From Entamoeba invadens IP1 (taxonomy: Eukaryota > Evosea > Mastigamoebida > Endamoebidae), in NCBI RefSeq assembly GCF_000330505.1, contig NW_004191756.1, forward strand, positions 124,001 through 188,000: DNA of 64,000 nt, read 5' to 3'. The translations under genes and the position numbers were made by a program. This document shows positions 10,891-20,277 of the stretch, one piece after another (positions within the stretch are counted from its first letter, which is position 1; every line of letters begins with the position of its first letter). Below the pieces are notes generated by a model that searched no databases, was not told the DNA's origin, and worked only from the letters and a program-made list of their open reading frames with translations.

Positions 10891-12951
10891 ATGGGAGAGG
10901 AAGACACACAAGCAGCCTTAGTCCAAACTGTCGCCCCAGTCCAAATAGCTGCGCAGCAAACAATAGTCCAAGACGAATTGGTCAATTCAATTGGAGAGGT
11001 CTTCACCGATTTTTTAGTTCACTTCACAACTCACAATTACCTTGAAGAAATCCGTCGTGTTGTTGTCAATGACCAAAAGACAACACTGTACATTGACTTC
11101 GAACACATCCAGAGCTTCCACGAGATATTGTCACAAGCGATCCAAACGCGCTTTTCACGATTTGAACCGGAGTTGGTGCGTGTCGCCACGACATTCGGCA
11201 ATCAGTATTTCACACAAGTCAATAATCGACTACCGCTTGCTAACACAATTACTTCGATTGGCTTTTTCAATTTACCAACCAAATGCACAGTACGTCAGGT
11301 TCGAAGTGAAATGGTTGGGCACTTGGTGTCGTTCTATGGTACTGTCACACGATCATCTGAAGTCCGCCCCGAGTTGTTGATTGGTGTGTTCAAGTGTTTG
11401 GACTGTGGGTTAGAGAGTGAGCCAATTCCACAGCAGTTTAAATACACGCAGCCATTGAGATGTACTAACAACGGCTGCAACAACACCACACGATTTCAGT
11501 TAGTGATGGATAAGTCAGTCTTCACCGACTGGCAGAAAATCAAAGTGCAGGAGTGCTCAAACGAAATTCCAAGCGGGTGTCTTCCCCGTTCTCTCGACGT
11601 CATTTTACGAGGAGACTTGGTCGAATTTGTCAGACCGGGGCAGACGTGCACGTTCATTGGGATGCCCATCGCCGCACCAGACACAACCCGACTTGCTGTC
11701 GGACGGAATGTGACTGCTGTCCAAGAAAAAGTGAAGCCCAAGCCTGGTGAGTTAGAGCATGGTGTCAAAGGTTTAAAAGACTTAGGTGTCCGTGAATTGG
11801 TATATAAGCCCGCTTTCATCTGTGGTTGTATTCAACAAGAAGATAGTAAAAATCGCAACGAAAATCGAGAGAAGCCGTTAACGGCCAAAGAGATGGAGAT
11901 CGTCACTGCCATCAATCAACGCCCCGACGTGTTCCAACTGTTCATCGAGTCTTTTGCGCCAAACATCTTTGGTCATGAGAACATTAAAAAGGGGATTTTG
12001 CTTCTTCTGTTTGGTGGGGTCCACAAGACGACAAAAGAGGGAATCACACTTCGAGGAGATATTAACATTTGTGTGATTGGCGATCCCTCCACGGCGAAGA
12101 GTCAGTTTTTAAAGTGCGTCTCTACCATTCACCCGCGATGTGTGTATACCTCCGGGAAGGCTAGTTCCGCTGCGGGATTAACTGCAGCAGTATTAAAAGA
12201 CCCTGAAACGGGTGATTTTAATATAGAAGCCGGTGCGATGATGCTTGCTGATAATGGAGTGTGTTGCATTGATGAATTTGACAAAATGGACTACTTCAAT
12301 CAAGTCGCACTGCATGAGGCTATGGAACAACAGACGATTTCAATTGCAAAGGGCGGTCTTCACGCAACACTGAACGCAAGAGCCGCGGTATTGGCTGCTG
12401 CGAATCCGATCAAGGGGAGGTACGATCGAAATAAGTCGGTCAAACAGAATTTGAACATTGGGGATGCCTTAATGTCGCGGTTTGATCTCTTTTTTGTAGT
12501 TCTAGATGAGCCTGATGAGAGCTCAGATCGGAAGATTGCAAATCATATTGTCAATGTCCATCGGTGTTTAAATGCGGCAATGAAAAGACCAATCTCATCA
12601 GAGGCTTTGAAGCTATATATAAAATACGCCAAAACGATTAATCCAAAAATGACAAAAGACGCAATGAATGAGTTGAGTAGAACATTCGCAGATTTGAGAA
12701 GTAAAGATATCGACGGAAAAAACGCAAATCCATACAGAATGACAGTGAGACAACTTGAGTCGATGATCAGATTGAGTGAGGCATTGGCGAGATTGTATCT
12801 TGATAAACTTGTCAGAATAGAATACGTCAAAGAGGCAACCAATCTCATAAAACAGTCGATTGTGTTTGTTGAAAGTAAAGATACTCAACAGGCACAAACC
12901 CAAACAGGGATGGACGAAGATGTGATTGAAAATGTACTCGAATGGAAGTGA
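10891..12951 (+). CDS. MCM6: DNA replication licensing factor MCM6
   Basis: A subunit of the MCM2-7 replicative helicase that unwinds origin DNA in the nucleus. The 686-aa protein has the N-terminal OB/zinc region (CLDCG at about 170, then CTNNGC), the MCM6-type stretch FTDWQKIKVQE...GCLPRSLDVILRGD, Walker A GDPSTAKSQFLK (about residue 396), Walker B CCIDEFDKMD (about 459) and the arginine-finger motif LMSRFDLFF. These flanking segments discriminate MCM6 from other MCMs. It ends shortly after the AAA+ lid, roughly 100 residues before where human MCM6 ends, so the C-terminal winged-helix domain appears to be missing. An initiator-like AAACTCA lies just before the ATG. Confidence 0.93.
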   Translation: MGEEDTQAALVQTVAPVQIAAQQTIVQDELVNSIGEVFTDFLVHFTTHNYLEEIRRVVVNDQKTTLYIDFEHIQSFHEILSQAIQTRFSRFEPELVRVATTFGNQYFTQVNNRLPLANTITSIGFFNLPTKCTVRQVRSEMVGHLVSFYGTVTRSSEVRPELLIGVFKCLDCGLESEPIPQQFKYTQPLRCTNNGCNNTTRFQLVMDKSVFTDWQKIKVQECSNEIPSGCLPRSLDVILRGDLVEFVRPGQTCTFIGMPIAAPDTTRLAVGRNVTAVQEKVKPKPGELEHGVKGLKDLGVRELVYKPAFICGCIQQEDSKNRNENREKPLTAKEMEIVTAINQRPDVFQLFIESFAPNIFGHENIKKGILLLLFGGVHKTTKEGITLRGDINICVIGDPSTAKSQFLKCVSTIHPRCVYTSGKASSAAGLTAAVLKDPETGDFNIEAGAMMLADNGVCCIDEFDKMDYFNQVALHEAMEQQTISIAKGGLHATLNARAAVLAAANPIKGRYDRNKSVKQNLNIGDALMSRFDLFFVVLDEPDESSDRKIANHIVNVHRCLNAAMKRPISSEALKLYIKYAKTINPKMTKDAMNELSRTFADLRSKDIDGKNANPYRMTVRQLESMIRLSEALARLYLDKLVRIEYVKEATNLIKQSIVFVESKDTQQAQTQTGMDEDVIENVLEWK

Positions 12952-13414
12952 GATTTTTGTATTGATTGGTTTTTTTTTTATTGATTACTGTATTATAAAA
13001 TTACTACAATTATTATATAACAATAGTACATTTTATTATTTTAAACAAAATAGAGTTATTTTCTATAAATATATTAACACCTCTTTGAATTAAAAAAATA
13101 ATAACAAAAGAATAACAAATAACGATACTAATCACTTCCCGATTATAAAGTAAAAAACTTTAATACAAGACACTTGAGGTTTTGTTGAAATGACGTGTCA
13201 ATTTCTTTTCAATTTTTTTTGTTCAAAAAATGGCGTTCAAAACATTTTGTCACCACGTTTTCGATAATGATAGAAATCTATTCTTAATAGCAAAATAATT
13301 ACAAATCAACTAGAAATGAACTGTCTACAAAATGCATACAAACAAGTGAAACAAAAATGAGTAATTGAGATTGAGAAGGGTTTAAAAGGGTTGAAGTCAA
13401 CTGAGAAGGACAGA
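12952..13414. other. AT-rich intergenic region
   Basis: Spacer upstream of the threonyl-tRNA synthetase gene. No gene is visible. Confidence 0.5.
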
Positions 13415-15511
13415 ATGGCCACGGAACCAGTGATTGATTGCAGCGGAGCGTTAGCTGCCCGACTTGAATGTTTTAATGAACTTGAGAAGAAGTACAGAGA
13501 GGAGGAACTGAGTTTGTATACTATATTATAAATACCATATCAATACTATAAAAGTATAGTAAAAGGATTCAACTAAGAGATAGAGAAGTCCGTCCCCATC
13601 ACTGTGACTTACAAAGAAATGAAATTTGAAGGAAAATCATTTGTCACCACCCCACAAGACTTCATTGGGAAATTAGTCGAAGCGGGAGAAGTGAAAAAGG
13701 AGAACCCCGTCTTCGTTGCAAAGGTTAACGGAAAGCTCTGGGACTTAACACGGCCATTTGAAGAGGACTCGACAGTCGAGTACGTTGGATTTGACTGCGA
13801 AGAAGGAAGAGACACATTTTGGCACTCGTCTGCCCATTTGTTGGGTGAAGCGATGGAGAACAAGTATAAGTGCTATCTCCACACGGGCCCAGCAACGGCC
13901 ATCGACTTCTTCTATGACTGTAAAATGACTGGAGCGTCTGGAGAAGGTGACTTCAAACAGTTGACAAGCCTTATTGATTCTTATGTCAGAGAAAGACAGA
14001 CGTTCAATCGCATTGAAATCACTAAGGAAGAAGCTTTAAAGATGTTCTCGTACAACCCATACAAAGTTCGAATCATCGAAAAACTCCCCGAAGGAGCTAC
14101 TATCACCGCATACAAAAATGGAAATTTCGTCGACTTGTGCAGAGGACCACATCTTGCAAATGCGTCTGCTGTTAAAGCTATCAAATTGTTGAGTGCTGGC
14201 TCTGTTCATTTGGATGGAACAGCTACTGGCGACTTGTTGCAGAGATTGCACGCCGTCTCATTCCCAAATAAAGAACTCTTGAAAGAATATATCAAAAGAG
14301 CTGAAGAAGCAGAAAAGAGAGACCACAGACTTATTGGAAGACAACAAGAGTTGTTCTTCTTCCACACACTTTCCCCGGGAAGCTGCTTCTGGTTGCCACA
14401 CGGAACACGAATTTATAACAAACTGATCGACATGATGAGATCCGAGTATCGAGTTCTTGGATATCAAGAAGTCATCGCACCAAATATCTTCCTCTCAGAC
14501 TTGTGGAAGACTTCTGGACATTGGCAACACTACAAAGACGATATGTTCTCCTTTGAGTGCGAGAAACAAACATTTGCGTTGAAACCTATGAACTGCCCAG
14601 GCCATTGTTTGATGTTTGCGTCACGAAAGAGATCATACAGAGAACTTCCAATGAGACTTGCGGAGTTTGGTGTGTTGCATAGAAACGAGTTGACCGGTGC
14701 GTTGCATGGGCTTACACGAGTCAGAAGATTTGTTCAGGATGATTCGCACATCTTCTGCACATTCGACCAAATCGAACCGGAGGTCGACGGTGTTTTGGCG
14801 TTGATGAAGAAGATTTACGCTATTTTTGGATTTAAGACGGACATCGCGTTGTCCACTCGTAACGAGAAGAAGTTCATGGGAGAGGTTGAGACGTGGAACA
14901 AAGCCGAGGACATGTTAAAGAAGGTGTTGAACGACTGCGGGATGCCATATAAGATCAACGCTGGCGATGGAGCTTTCTATGGCCCAAAGATTGATATCCG
15001 AATTGAAGACGCTCTTGGAAGAATGCACCAAGTCGCCACAATTCAACTTGACTTCCAATTGCCATTGAGATTCGAGTTGGAGTACATGAGTGAAGATCCT
15101 AAACAACCATTGAAGAAACCAGTGATGATCCACAGAGCCATTTTGGGATCAATTGAAAGATTCACCGCTATCTTGACAGAACATTTGGCCGGGAAGTGGC
15201 CTTTCTGGTTGAGCCCAAGACAAATCATGGTCGCAACCGTCAGTGAAAAGTTCAACGAGTACGGAAAGAAGATTGTTGACAAGTTGAATGCCGAAGGGTT
15301 CTACGCCGACCTCGACGAAACGGACAACAAACTTCCAAAGAAAATCAGAAACGCTCAGATCGCACAATATAACTTCATATTGGTTGTCGGTGAAGAGGAA
15401 ATGAAGACCGAGTCTGTCAATATTAGAACAAGAGAAAACGAAGTCAAAGGAAAGGCCTCGCTCGACGATTTCTTGGCTCAGATAAAGAAGTTGCAAGAAG
15501 AAAAGAAGTGA
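13415..15511 (+). CDS. Threonyl-tRNA synthetase (2 exons)
   Basis: Charges tRNA-Thr with threonine. Exon 1 is 13415-13511 and exon 2 is 13584-15511; the 72-nt intron runs GTTTGT...GATAG and is phase 1. The joined product is 674 aa and starts MATEPVIDCSG; without exon 1 the frame has no ATG at the expected place. Domains: N-terminal TGS-like (about 40-100), second additional domain with HSSAH (about 113-117) and CRGPH (218-222) for zinc-dependent editing, class II core with FGVLHRNE (motif 2) and AILGSIERF (motif 3), and a C-terminal anticodon-binding domain (HGTPB fold). The junction reads EEELKKSVPITVTYK, which aligns well with eukaryotic ThrRS N-termini. Confidence 0.94.
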
Positions 15512-15634
15512 ATTGAAGAAGTTCTTTATTATTTTATTATTCTCTGATTAATGTTGTTTTGAGTAATGTAACTCAAAACAAGTCAATTTTGGTATTATCA
15601 ATAAATAATTAAGTTATGTCATGAAACTAACACC

Positions 15635-15644
15635 ACTCAATGCT
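15635..15644. repeat. Left 10-bp target-site duplication (ACTCAATGCT)
   Basis: Direct copy of the 10 bp at 16085-16094. It immediately flanks the terminal inverted repeat of the MITE. Confidence 0.85.
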
Positions 15645-16084
15645 GGGACCTACATTGACCACCACCACCACCTTTACCAAAAAAAAATATTTGCCGCAAG
15701 TGTTTTTTGAAGGAAGTCCACTTTTCAGCCACTGTTTGTGCGTCCCCATGTCACCCACTTTCCTTGTCCGTACTGTGTGGACGCGGATGTGGTTCCCCCC
15801 CGCTTGCGGGGGGGTCAGGGGGGATCCGCGCCAAGGGAGGACTTGGAAAGTGGGTGAAACGGTGCACAAACAGACTGTTTGAGTGTGTCTTCAGAGCCTT
15901 CTTTTCAATGCTCCGTCTTTCTCGGTTTCCACTGACTTGAGGTGAATTTTCGGCATTTTTTGAATTCGGGAACCAGACCTAATATTATCCCAGTTTCCTA
16001 TTTACTATAATTTTAATTTGAATATGATTCGAAATAGAAAAAATAAATCTATTTTAAGAGGTGGTGGTGGTCAATGTAGGTCCC
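15645..16084. mobile_element. Mutator-like MITE, 440 bp, foldback type
   Basis: Non-autonomous DNA transposon. Its ends are perfect 25-bp inverted repeats beginning GGGACCTACATTGACC, flanked by a perfect 10-bp duplication ACTCAATGCT. Subterminal and internal parts also pair: CTGTTTGTGC at 15732 with GCACAAACAG at 15864; CACCCACTTTCC at 15752 with its complement at 15845; CGCGGAT at 15782 with ATCCGCG at 15824. A 9-bp G/C hairpin sits at 15795-15814. Thus the central 140 bp forms one long imperfect foldback. It has no transposase frame. A 9-11 bp duplication is typical of Mutator-like elements, which are known in Entamoeba genomes; the family call rests on duplication length. The GC content of the core is far above its surroundings. 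Confidence 0.85.
15795..15814. repeat. Perfect G/C hairpin at the MITE centre
   Basis: Seven C, then GC, two T, then GC and seven G: a 9-bp perfect stem with a 2-nt loop. It forms the tip of the longer foldback. Confidence 0.8.
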
Positions 16085-16094
16085 ACTCAATGCT
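16085..16094. repeat. Right 10-bp target-site duplication (ACTCAATGCT)
   Basis: Identical to 15635-15644 and directly adjoining the right terminal inverted repeat. Confidence 0.85.
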
Positions 16095-16222
16095 ACTTTA
16101 TTACATCTTTTATTCATATCATTTATTAACTATTATTATTATTTATAATTTGATAAATTTATTAAATAAATTAAAAAATTTCTTTATTTTTTTAAATAAA
16201 CTCTGTTTGAAAAAATAAAAAT

Positions 16223-16292
16223 GCATTTGCCGGGACTCGAACCCGGATCTCCACCTTGGAAGGGTGGAATTCTGCCCTTAGACCACAAATGC
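16223..16292 (-). tRNA. tRNA-Gly (anticodon UCC), copy 1
   Basis: Minus-strand 70-nt cloverleaf without encoded CCA. Acceptor stem GCATTTG/CAAATGC is perfect. The anticodon stem CCACC/GGTGG encloses the loop CTTCCAA, giving anticodon TCC (Gly, GGA codons). The T arm has GGTTCGAGTCC and serves as B box. An ATTTTTATTTTTT run immediately downstream can end Pol III transcription. No intron. The sequence is identical to the copy at 18871-18940. Confidence 0.96.
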
Positions 16293-17039
16293 TTCTTGAA
16301 AGAATTTTTTTTTATTAAATAGTAATGTAAAAAATTACAAAATGAAAGGGTTATTGAGCAAAACAAATAAAGCTTCATTGTTTAGGTAATTCAATTGAAA
16401 ATTCCTTTTAAAACGAAATTAGATTCAAGCTTATGTGAAAGTTCGAGGGATTAAAAAACTTATATAATATATTTATCAATAAATATATTATAAGGAAATC
16501 AAATTATTATAATAATAAAATAATTCTCAACCAAAAATACAACAAAAACATCAAAACTTTTTTGTTGTTTTCTTAACCAATTTCTATCTATATATTTTCA
16601 TTGAAATAATAAAAGGCGTTGTCCATTTACTATTCAAAACTCAAACGTTATATTTTGTTTTTACAAAAGTGTTTTTATTATTACAGATTTTAACAAAAAA
16701 TATTATAAATTCTAATTTGAATACAATTTTTAGAAACAAATGGTAATGAAAAAGAGAGTAAAAAGGAAATTTCTTTTTATAAAACCGTTAATAAAACAAT
16801 GATAGTTATTAATAAAAAACTATAGTATTTATTGTTTTTTATAAATTGAGAATAGTACCTATATTTATTTGTTTTTGTATAATTTGGATAAAACATCAAA
16901 CTGCTACCTTTTTCTAAAATTGACAAATTTTATGAATAAAATTTAAAACATCCCTTTTTAATAGAACCTTGACTTTTTCAGTCTGATTGCTTTTTCTCAA
17001 AAAACACAATAAAAATGATGTTTTAACTTTGTATTTCAC
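16293..17039. other. AT-rich intergenic region
   Basis: About 750 bp of A/T-rich sequence between the tRNA and the cysteine protease. No coding frame or repeat is evident apart from short TTATAAT-type stretches. Confidence 0.5.
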
Positions 17040-17987
17040 ATGTTCTATTTGTTCTATATTCTCATTGTTGCAAGTGCATTTGATTTTGATAGTTGGGTGA
17101 TTAAATTCAACAAACGTTTCTCGGCTGTCGAGTCACTCAGACGTCGTGCCATATTTGTTCAAAATGCCAGATTTGTTGATGAATTCAACAAACACAACAC
17201 TTTTAAACTTGGGGTTGATGGTCCTTTCGCTGCACATACACACCAAGAATATCTCTCGACTTTGTCTCACAAACCCAATACCCAAGAAAGTTATGTTGAG
17301 CCACATACAAAAGAGGCACTTAAATCTTTCCCAGAATCACTCGACTTAAGACAACAAGGTAAAGTTACAAAAGTTAAAGACCAAAATCCATGTGGAAGTT
17401 GTTATTCATTTGGTGCTCTGGCTTCATTAGAAGGAAGACTTCTTTTCGTAGGCGGCAATGTGGACACACTTGATTTGTCTGAAGAACAAATTGTAAGGTG
17501 TTCTCCCAATAATGGTTGTAATGGAGGAACGGGATCTGTTGTTTATGACTACATCAAGGGAAATGGAATATTACAAGAGAAGGACTATCCATACACCGCT
17601 TCAGATGGAAAATGTGAAGCTGATCTTACTTATATTTTTGCCACCGTTGAAGGATACAAATATATAACCAGAAAGGATAATGACGCACTGAAAAGTGCAC
17701 TTGTTGATGGAGTTGTCGATGTTTCGATTGATGCCTCTTCTCCAAAGTTTTCATTGTACAAAAGTGGAGTGTATCATGACACAAAGTGCAAAACTTCTCT
17801 TTTAAGTTTGAACCATGAAATAGCAGCCGTAGGATATGGAAAGTTAAATGGTGAAGAATATTGGATAGTGAAGAACTCTTGGGGAACAAATTGGGGAGAA
17901 AATGGCTACATCTTGATGGCGATGGAAGGAAACACGTGTGGTGTCACTTCAGAACCCATTATCCCAACTGGAGTCAAATACCTCTGA
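17040..17987 (+). CDS. Papain-family cysteine protease (Entamoeba CP-A type)
   Basis: A 315-aa preproenzyme, the usual length of Entamoeba family-A cysteine proteases. Residues 1-14 (MFYLFYILIVASAF) form a signal peptide. The I29-type propeptide carries FVQNARFVDEFNKHN, an ERFNIN-like helix. The mature enzyme begins near PESLDLRQQGKV. Catalytic residues are visible: Gln-Asn-Pro-Cys-Gly-Ser-Cys with Cys about 121, LNHEIAAVGYG with His about 259, and VKNSWGTNWGENGY with Asn about 279. It acts in the lysosome-like compartment or after secretion; in the family these enzymes degrade host and bacterial protein. The Trp normally following the active-site Cys is Tyr here (CGSCYSF). No intron. Confidence 0.95.
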   Translation: MFYLFYILIVASAFDFDSWVIKFNKRFSAVESLRRRAIFVQNARFVDEFNKHNTFKLGVDGPFAAHTHQEYLSTLSHKPNTQESYVEPHTKEALKSFPESLDLRQQGKVTKVKDQNPCGSCYSFGALASLEGRLLFVGGNVDTLDLSEEQIVRCSPNNGCNGGTGSVVYDYIKGNGILQEKDYPYTASDGKCEADLTYIFATVEGYKYITRKDNDALKSALVDGVVDVSIDASSPKFSLYKSGVYHDTKCKTSLLSLNHEIAAVGYGKLNGEEYWIVKNSWGTNWGENGYILMAMEGNTCGVTSEPIIPTGVKYL

Positions 17988-18299
17988 TCTAAACATTTTA
18001 TGTTTTCGTTTTTGTTGTTGTTTTACTTAGCAACTGATAATAACACAAATTATTTTATGGTTTAATATTTTCATTACAATTGTTCGGTGATTTGAAACAA
18101 GAAGAGCAAAAGGATTTTAGGTTTATATTTCCAAACCAAAATATGTGTTTCTTTGCTCAAATAAACAACTTTTGTGTGTTTAAAGATATCATGTTGTTTA
18201 CAATATAAAAATAAAAAAAACACGTTTTTTTTTCAAACACAACTAAAATTAATAACCAACCGTTTTTCTCAAAACATTGATCATTGACAAAAGATAGTG
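17988..18299. other. Intergenic sequence before the gap
   Basis: 3' flank of the cysteine protease gene. No further gene is visible before the run of N. Confidence 0.5.
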
Positions 18300-18774
18300 N
18301 NNNNNNNNNNNNNNNNNNNNNNNNNNNNNNNNNNNNNNNNNNNNNNNNNNNNNNNNNNNNNNNNNNNNNNNNNNNNNNNNNNNNNNNNNNNNNNNNNNNN
18401 NNNNNNNNNNNNNNNNNNNNNNNNNNNNNNNNNNNNNNNNNNNNNNNNNNNNNNNNNNNNNNNNNNNNNNNNNNNNNNNNNNNNNNNNNNNNNNNNNNNN
18501 NNNNNNNNNNNNNNNNNNNNNNNNNNNNNNNNNNNNNNNNNNNNNNNNNNNNNNNNNNNNNNNNNNNNNNNNNNNNNNNNNNNNNNNNNNNNNNNNNNNN
18601 NNNNNNNNNNNNNNNNNNNNNNNNNNNNNNNNNNNNNNNNNNNNNNNNNNNNNNNNNNNNNNNNNNNNNNNNNNNNNNNNNNNNNNNNNNNNNNNNNNNN
18701 NNNNNNNNNNNNNNNNNNNNNNNNNNNNNNNNNNNNNNNNNNNNNNNNNNNNNNNNNNNNNNNNNNNNNNNNNN
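18300..18774. other. Assembly gap (N run)
   Basis: 475 unknown bases. Frames that appear to cross it are meaningless. Confidence 0.99.
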
Positions 18775-18870
18775 CCCCTAGTGTAGATATTTAATTGAAA
18801 AACAGCTATTCTCAAAGTTGTTTATAAAAAATAAACAACTTTAAGTTTCTTTAAAATTGTAAATAAAAAT

Positions 18871-18940
18871 GCATTTGCCGGGACTCGAACCCGGATCTCC
18901 ACCTTGGAAGGGTGGAATTCTGCCCTTAGACCACAAATGC
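18871..18940 (-). tRNA. tRNA-Gly (anticodon UCC), copy 2
   Basis: Identical in all 70 positions to the copy at 16223-16292, including the TCC anticodon loop. The flanks match for about 10 nt on the 3' side (ATTTTTATTT in gene sense) and 6 nt on the 5' side (CAAGAA), then diverge. The T-run again supplies a Pol III terminator. Confidence 0.96.
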
Positions 18941-19115
18941 TTCTTGTAAACTTAAATAAATTGTCATATAAAGTCTTTAATTAAAACCAAAAATAAATAG
19001 TTTGTAAATTATTATTATAATAATTAATATAATTATAATTCTTTTTACTTATTTTGTTACTTGTTTTTGACCAACTTTTTTTTACTAATTAATTTATTAT
19101 ATATATATAATATAT

Positions 19116-19117
19116 TA
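19116..19117. repeat. TA duplication, left
   Basis: TA dinucleotide adjoining the left terminal repeat of the mariner-like element; a TA adjoins the right end at 19913-19914. Confidence 0.55.
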
Positions 19118-19912
19118 TAGTCGGGTGATTAAAGGGGGTTAATTTGGGACAGAAGTAGTTAATTTAAGGAAAAAACTATAAAATATAATTTCTTTAACCA
19201 TAAAAGTATTAGAAGGGTTTTTTCAATTAACTACTTTGAAGATAATAAAAGAAAACTATAACTTTTTTATTTTAATATTATTCAATCTTTGAAAACAATG
19301 GAAGAAGAAGAGAAAGGAACCCTCGATGAAACAACCACAGGCAATCAACACAAAAAAGCAATTTAAATACAAGAAACCAGTTTAAAAACTGTATTTCAAT
19401 ATATATTCACGATGTATATGGTTAAAATGCCAGAGTTTAATGAATTAACTACAATGTCAATCTTTTAAAGTGTCACAGAATCACTGAAAATCCATCATTT
19501 GTTGAAATCTTTCAATCTTTCGTTGTTGAACCATTCCCATTGAGAAAGGAAAAGAGAAAGACCATTTTAACATTAAAACAATTGGAGTTGAAGAAGAGCA
19601 GAAAAGAAACGAAACAAAGGAAAATCCTTTAACAAAACAAGTTTCAGACAAATCACAAAAAGTGCTGCGTTTTAGACTTCCACATTTCTCTAAGTGAACA
19701 AATTGAGGTGTTTTTGTTTATTTTTGAAATAGAAATTTATAATTATTCAATTTATAATCATTTAAAATTAAAAAACTATAATTTATATTAATATTTTAAT
19801 TTTATGTTTATTTTGACCTTTAAATAGATTTTTTAAAAATTATAGTTTCAAAATTATATTTATCAAAATTAACTACCTTTGTCCCTTTTTAATGCTATTT
19901 ATCCCCCGACTG
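19118..19912. mobile_element. Tc1/mariner-like MITE, 795 bp
   Basis: The ends are imperfect inverted repeats of about 50 bp. The left end reads TAGTCGGGTGATTAAAGG, and the right end read inward gives CAGTCGGGGGATAAATAG; both later contain GGGACA and then AGTAGTTAATTT or GGTAGTTAATTT. TA lies directly outside each end, as expected for Tc1/mariner insertion. The interior has no intact transposase. Purine-rich stretches around 19295-19370 and 19550-19680 could be decayed coding sequence or simple filler. The assignment rests on end sequence and TA; the exact family is not established. Confidence 0.75.
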
Positions 19913-19914
19913 TA

Positions 19915-20277
19915 ATATAAATTATTTTAAATATAATTTATAATAAATTAATTAAGTAAATAATAACATTAATAATAACAAAAAAATATAGTAGTTTATA
20001 CTTATAAAGAATTTTACACATTTACAATTTAAAACTATAAATATTAATAATATGTACTTTTTAATTAAAAATACAATTAAAAAAAAGATGAAACAAAAAT
20101 GATTGTTCCGTCATGTAATAACGGGGAATACTTAAATAACTTCAAAAATTGTATTATTTCATACTAATAAACTTATTTGTTCTATAAATTCTTTGTTGAA
20201 AGAAAATTTCGACCAACTTTTTAGCAGAAAAATTTTCAATAAAAGAAGAAAACTTGAAAAGATCACACATCCCATTG
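19915..20277. other. AT-rich intergenic region
   Basis: Spacer between the mariner-like element and the VPS26 gene. I see no gene. An AAATTTTCA initiator-like stretch lies near 20231. Confidence 0.45.

Noticed and set aside
15640..15940. Overlapping open frames in the GC-rich patch on both strands
   Set aside because: They arise from the inverted-repeat MITE; neither strand shows a domain or a start context.
18249..18815. Open frames across the N run
   Set aside because: Created by unknown bases; no protein evidence.
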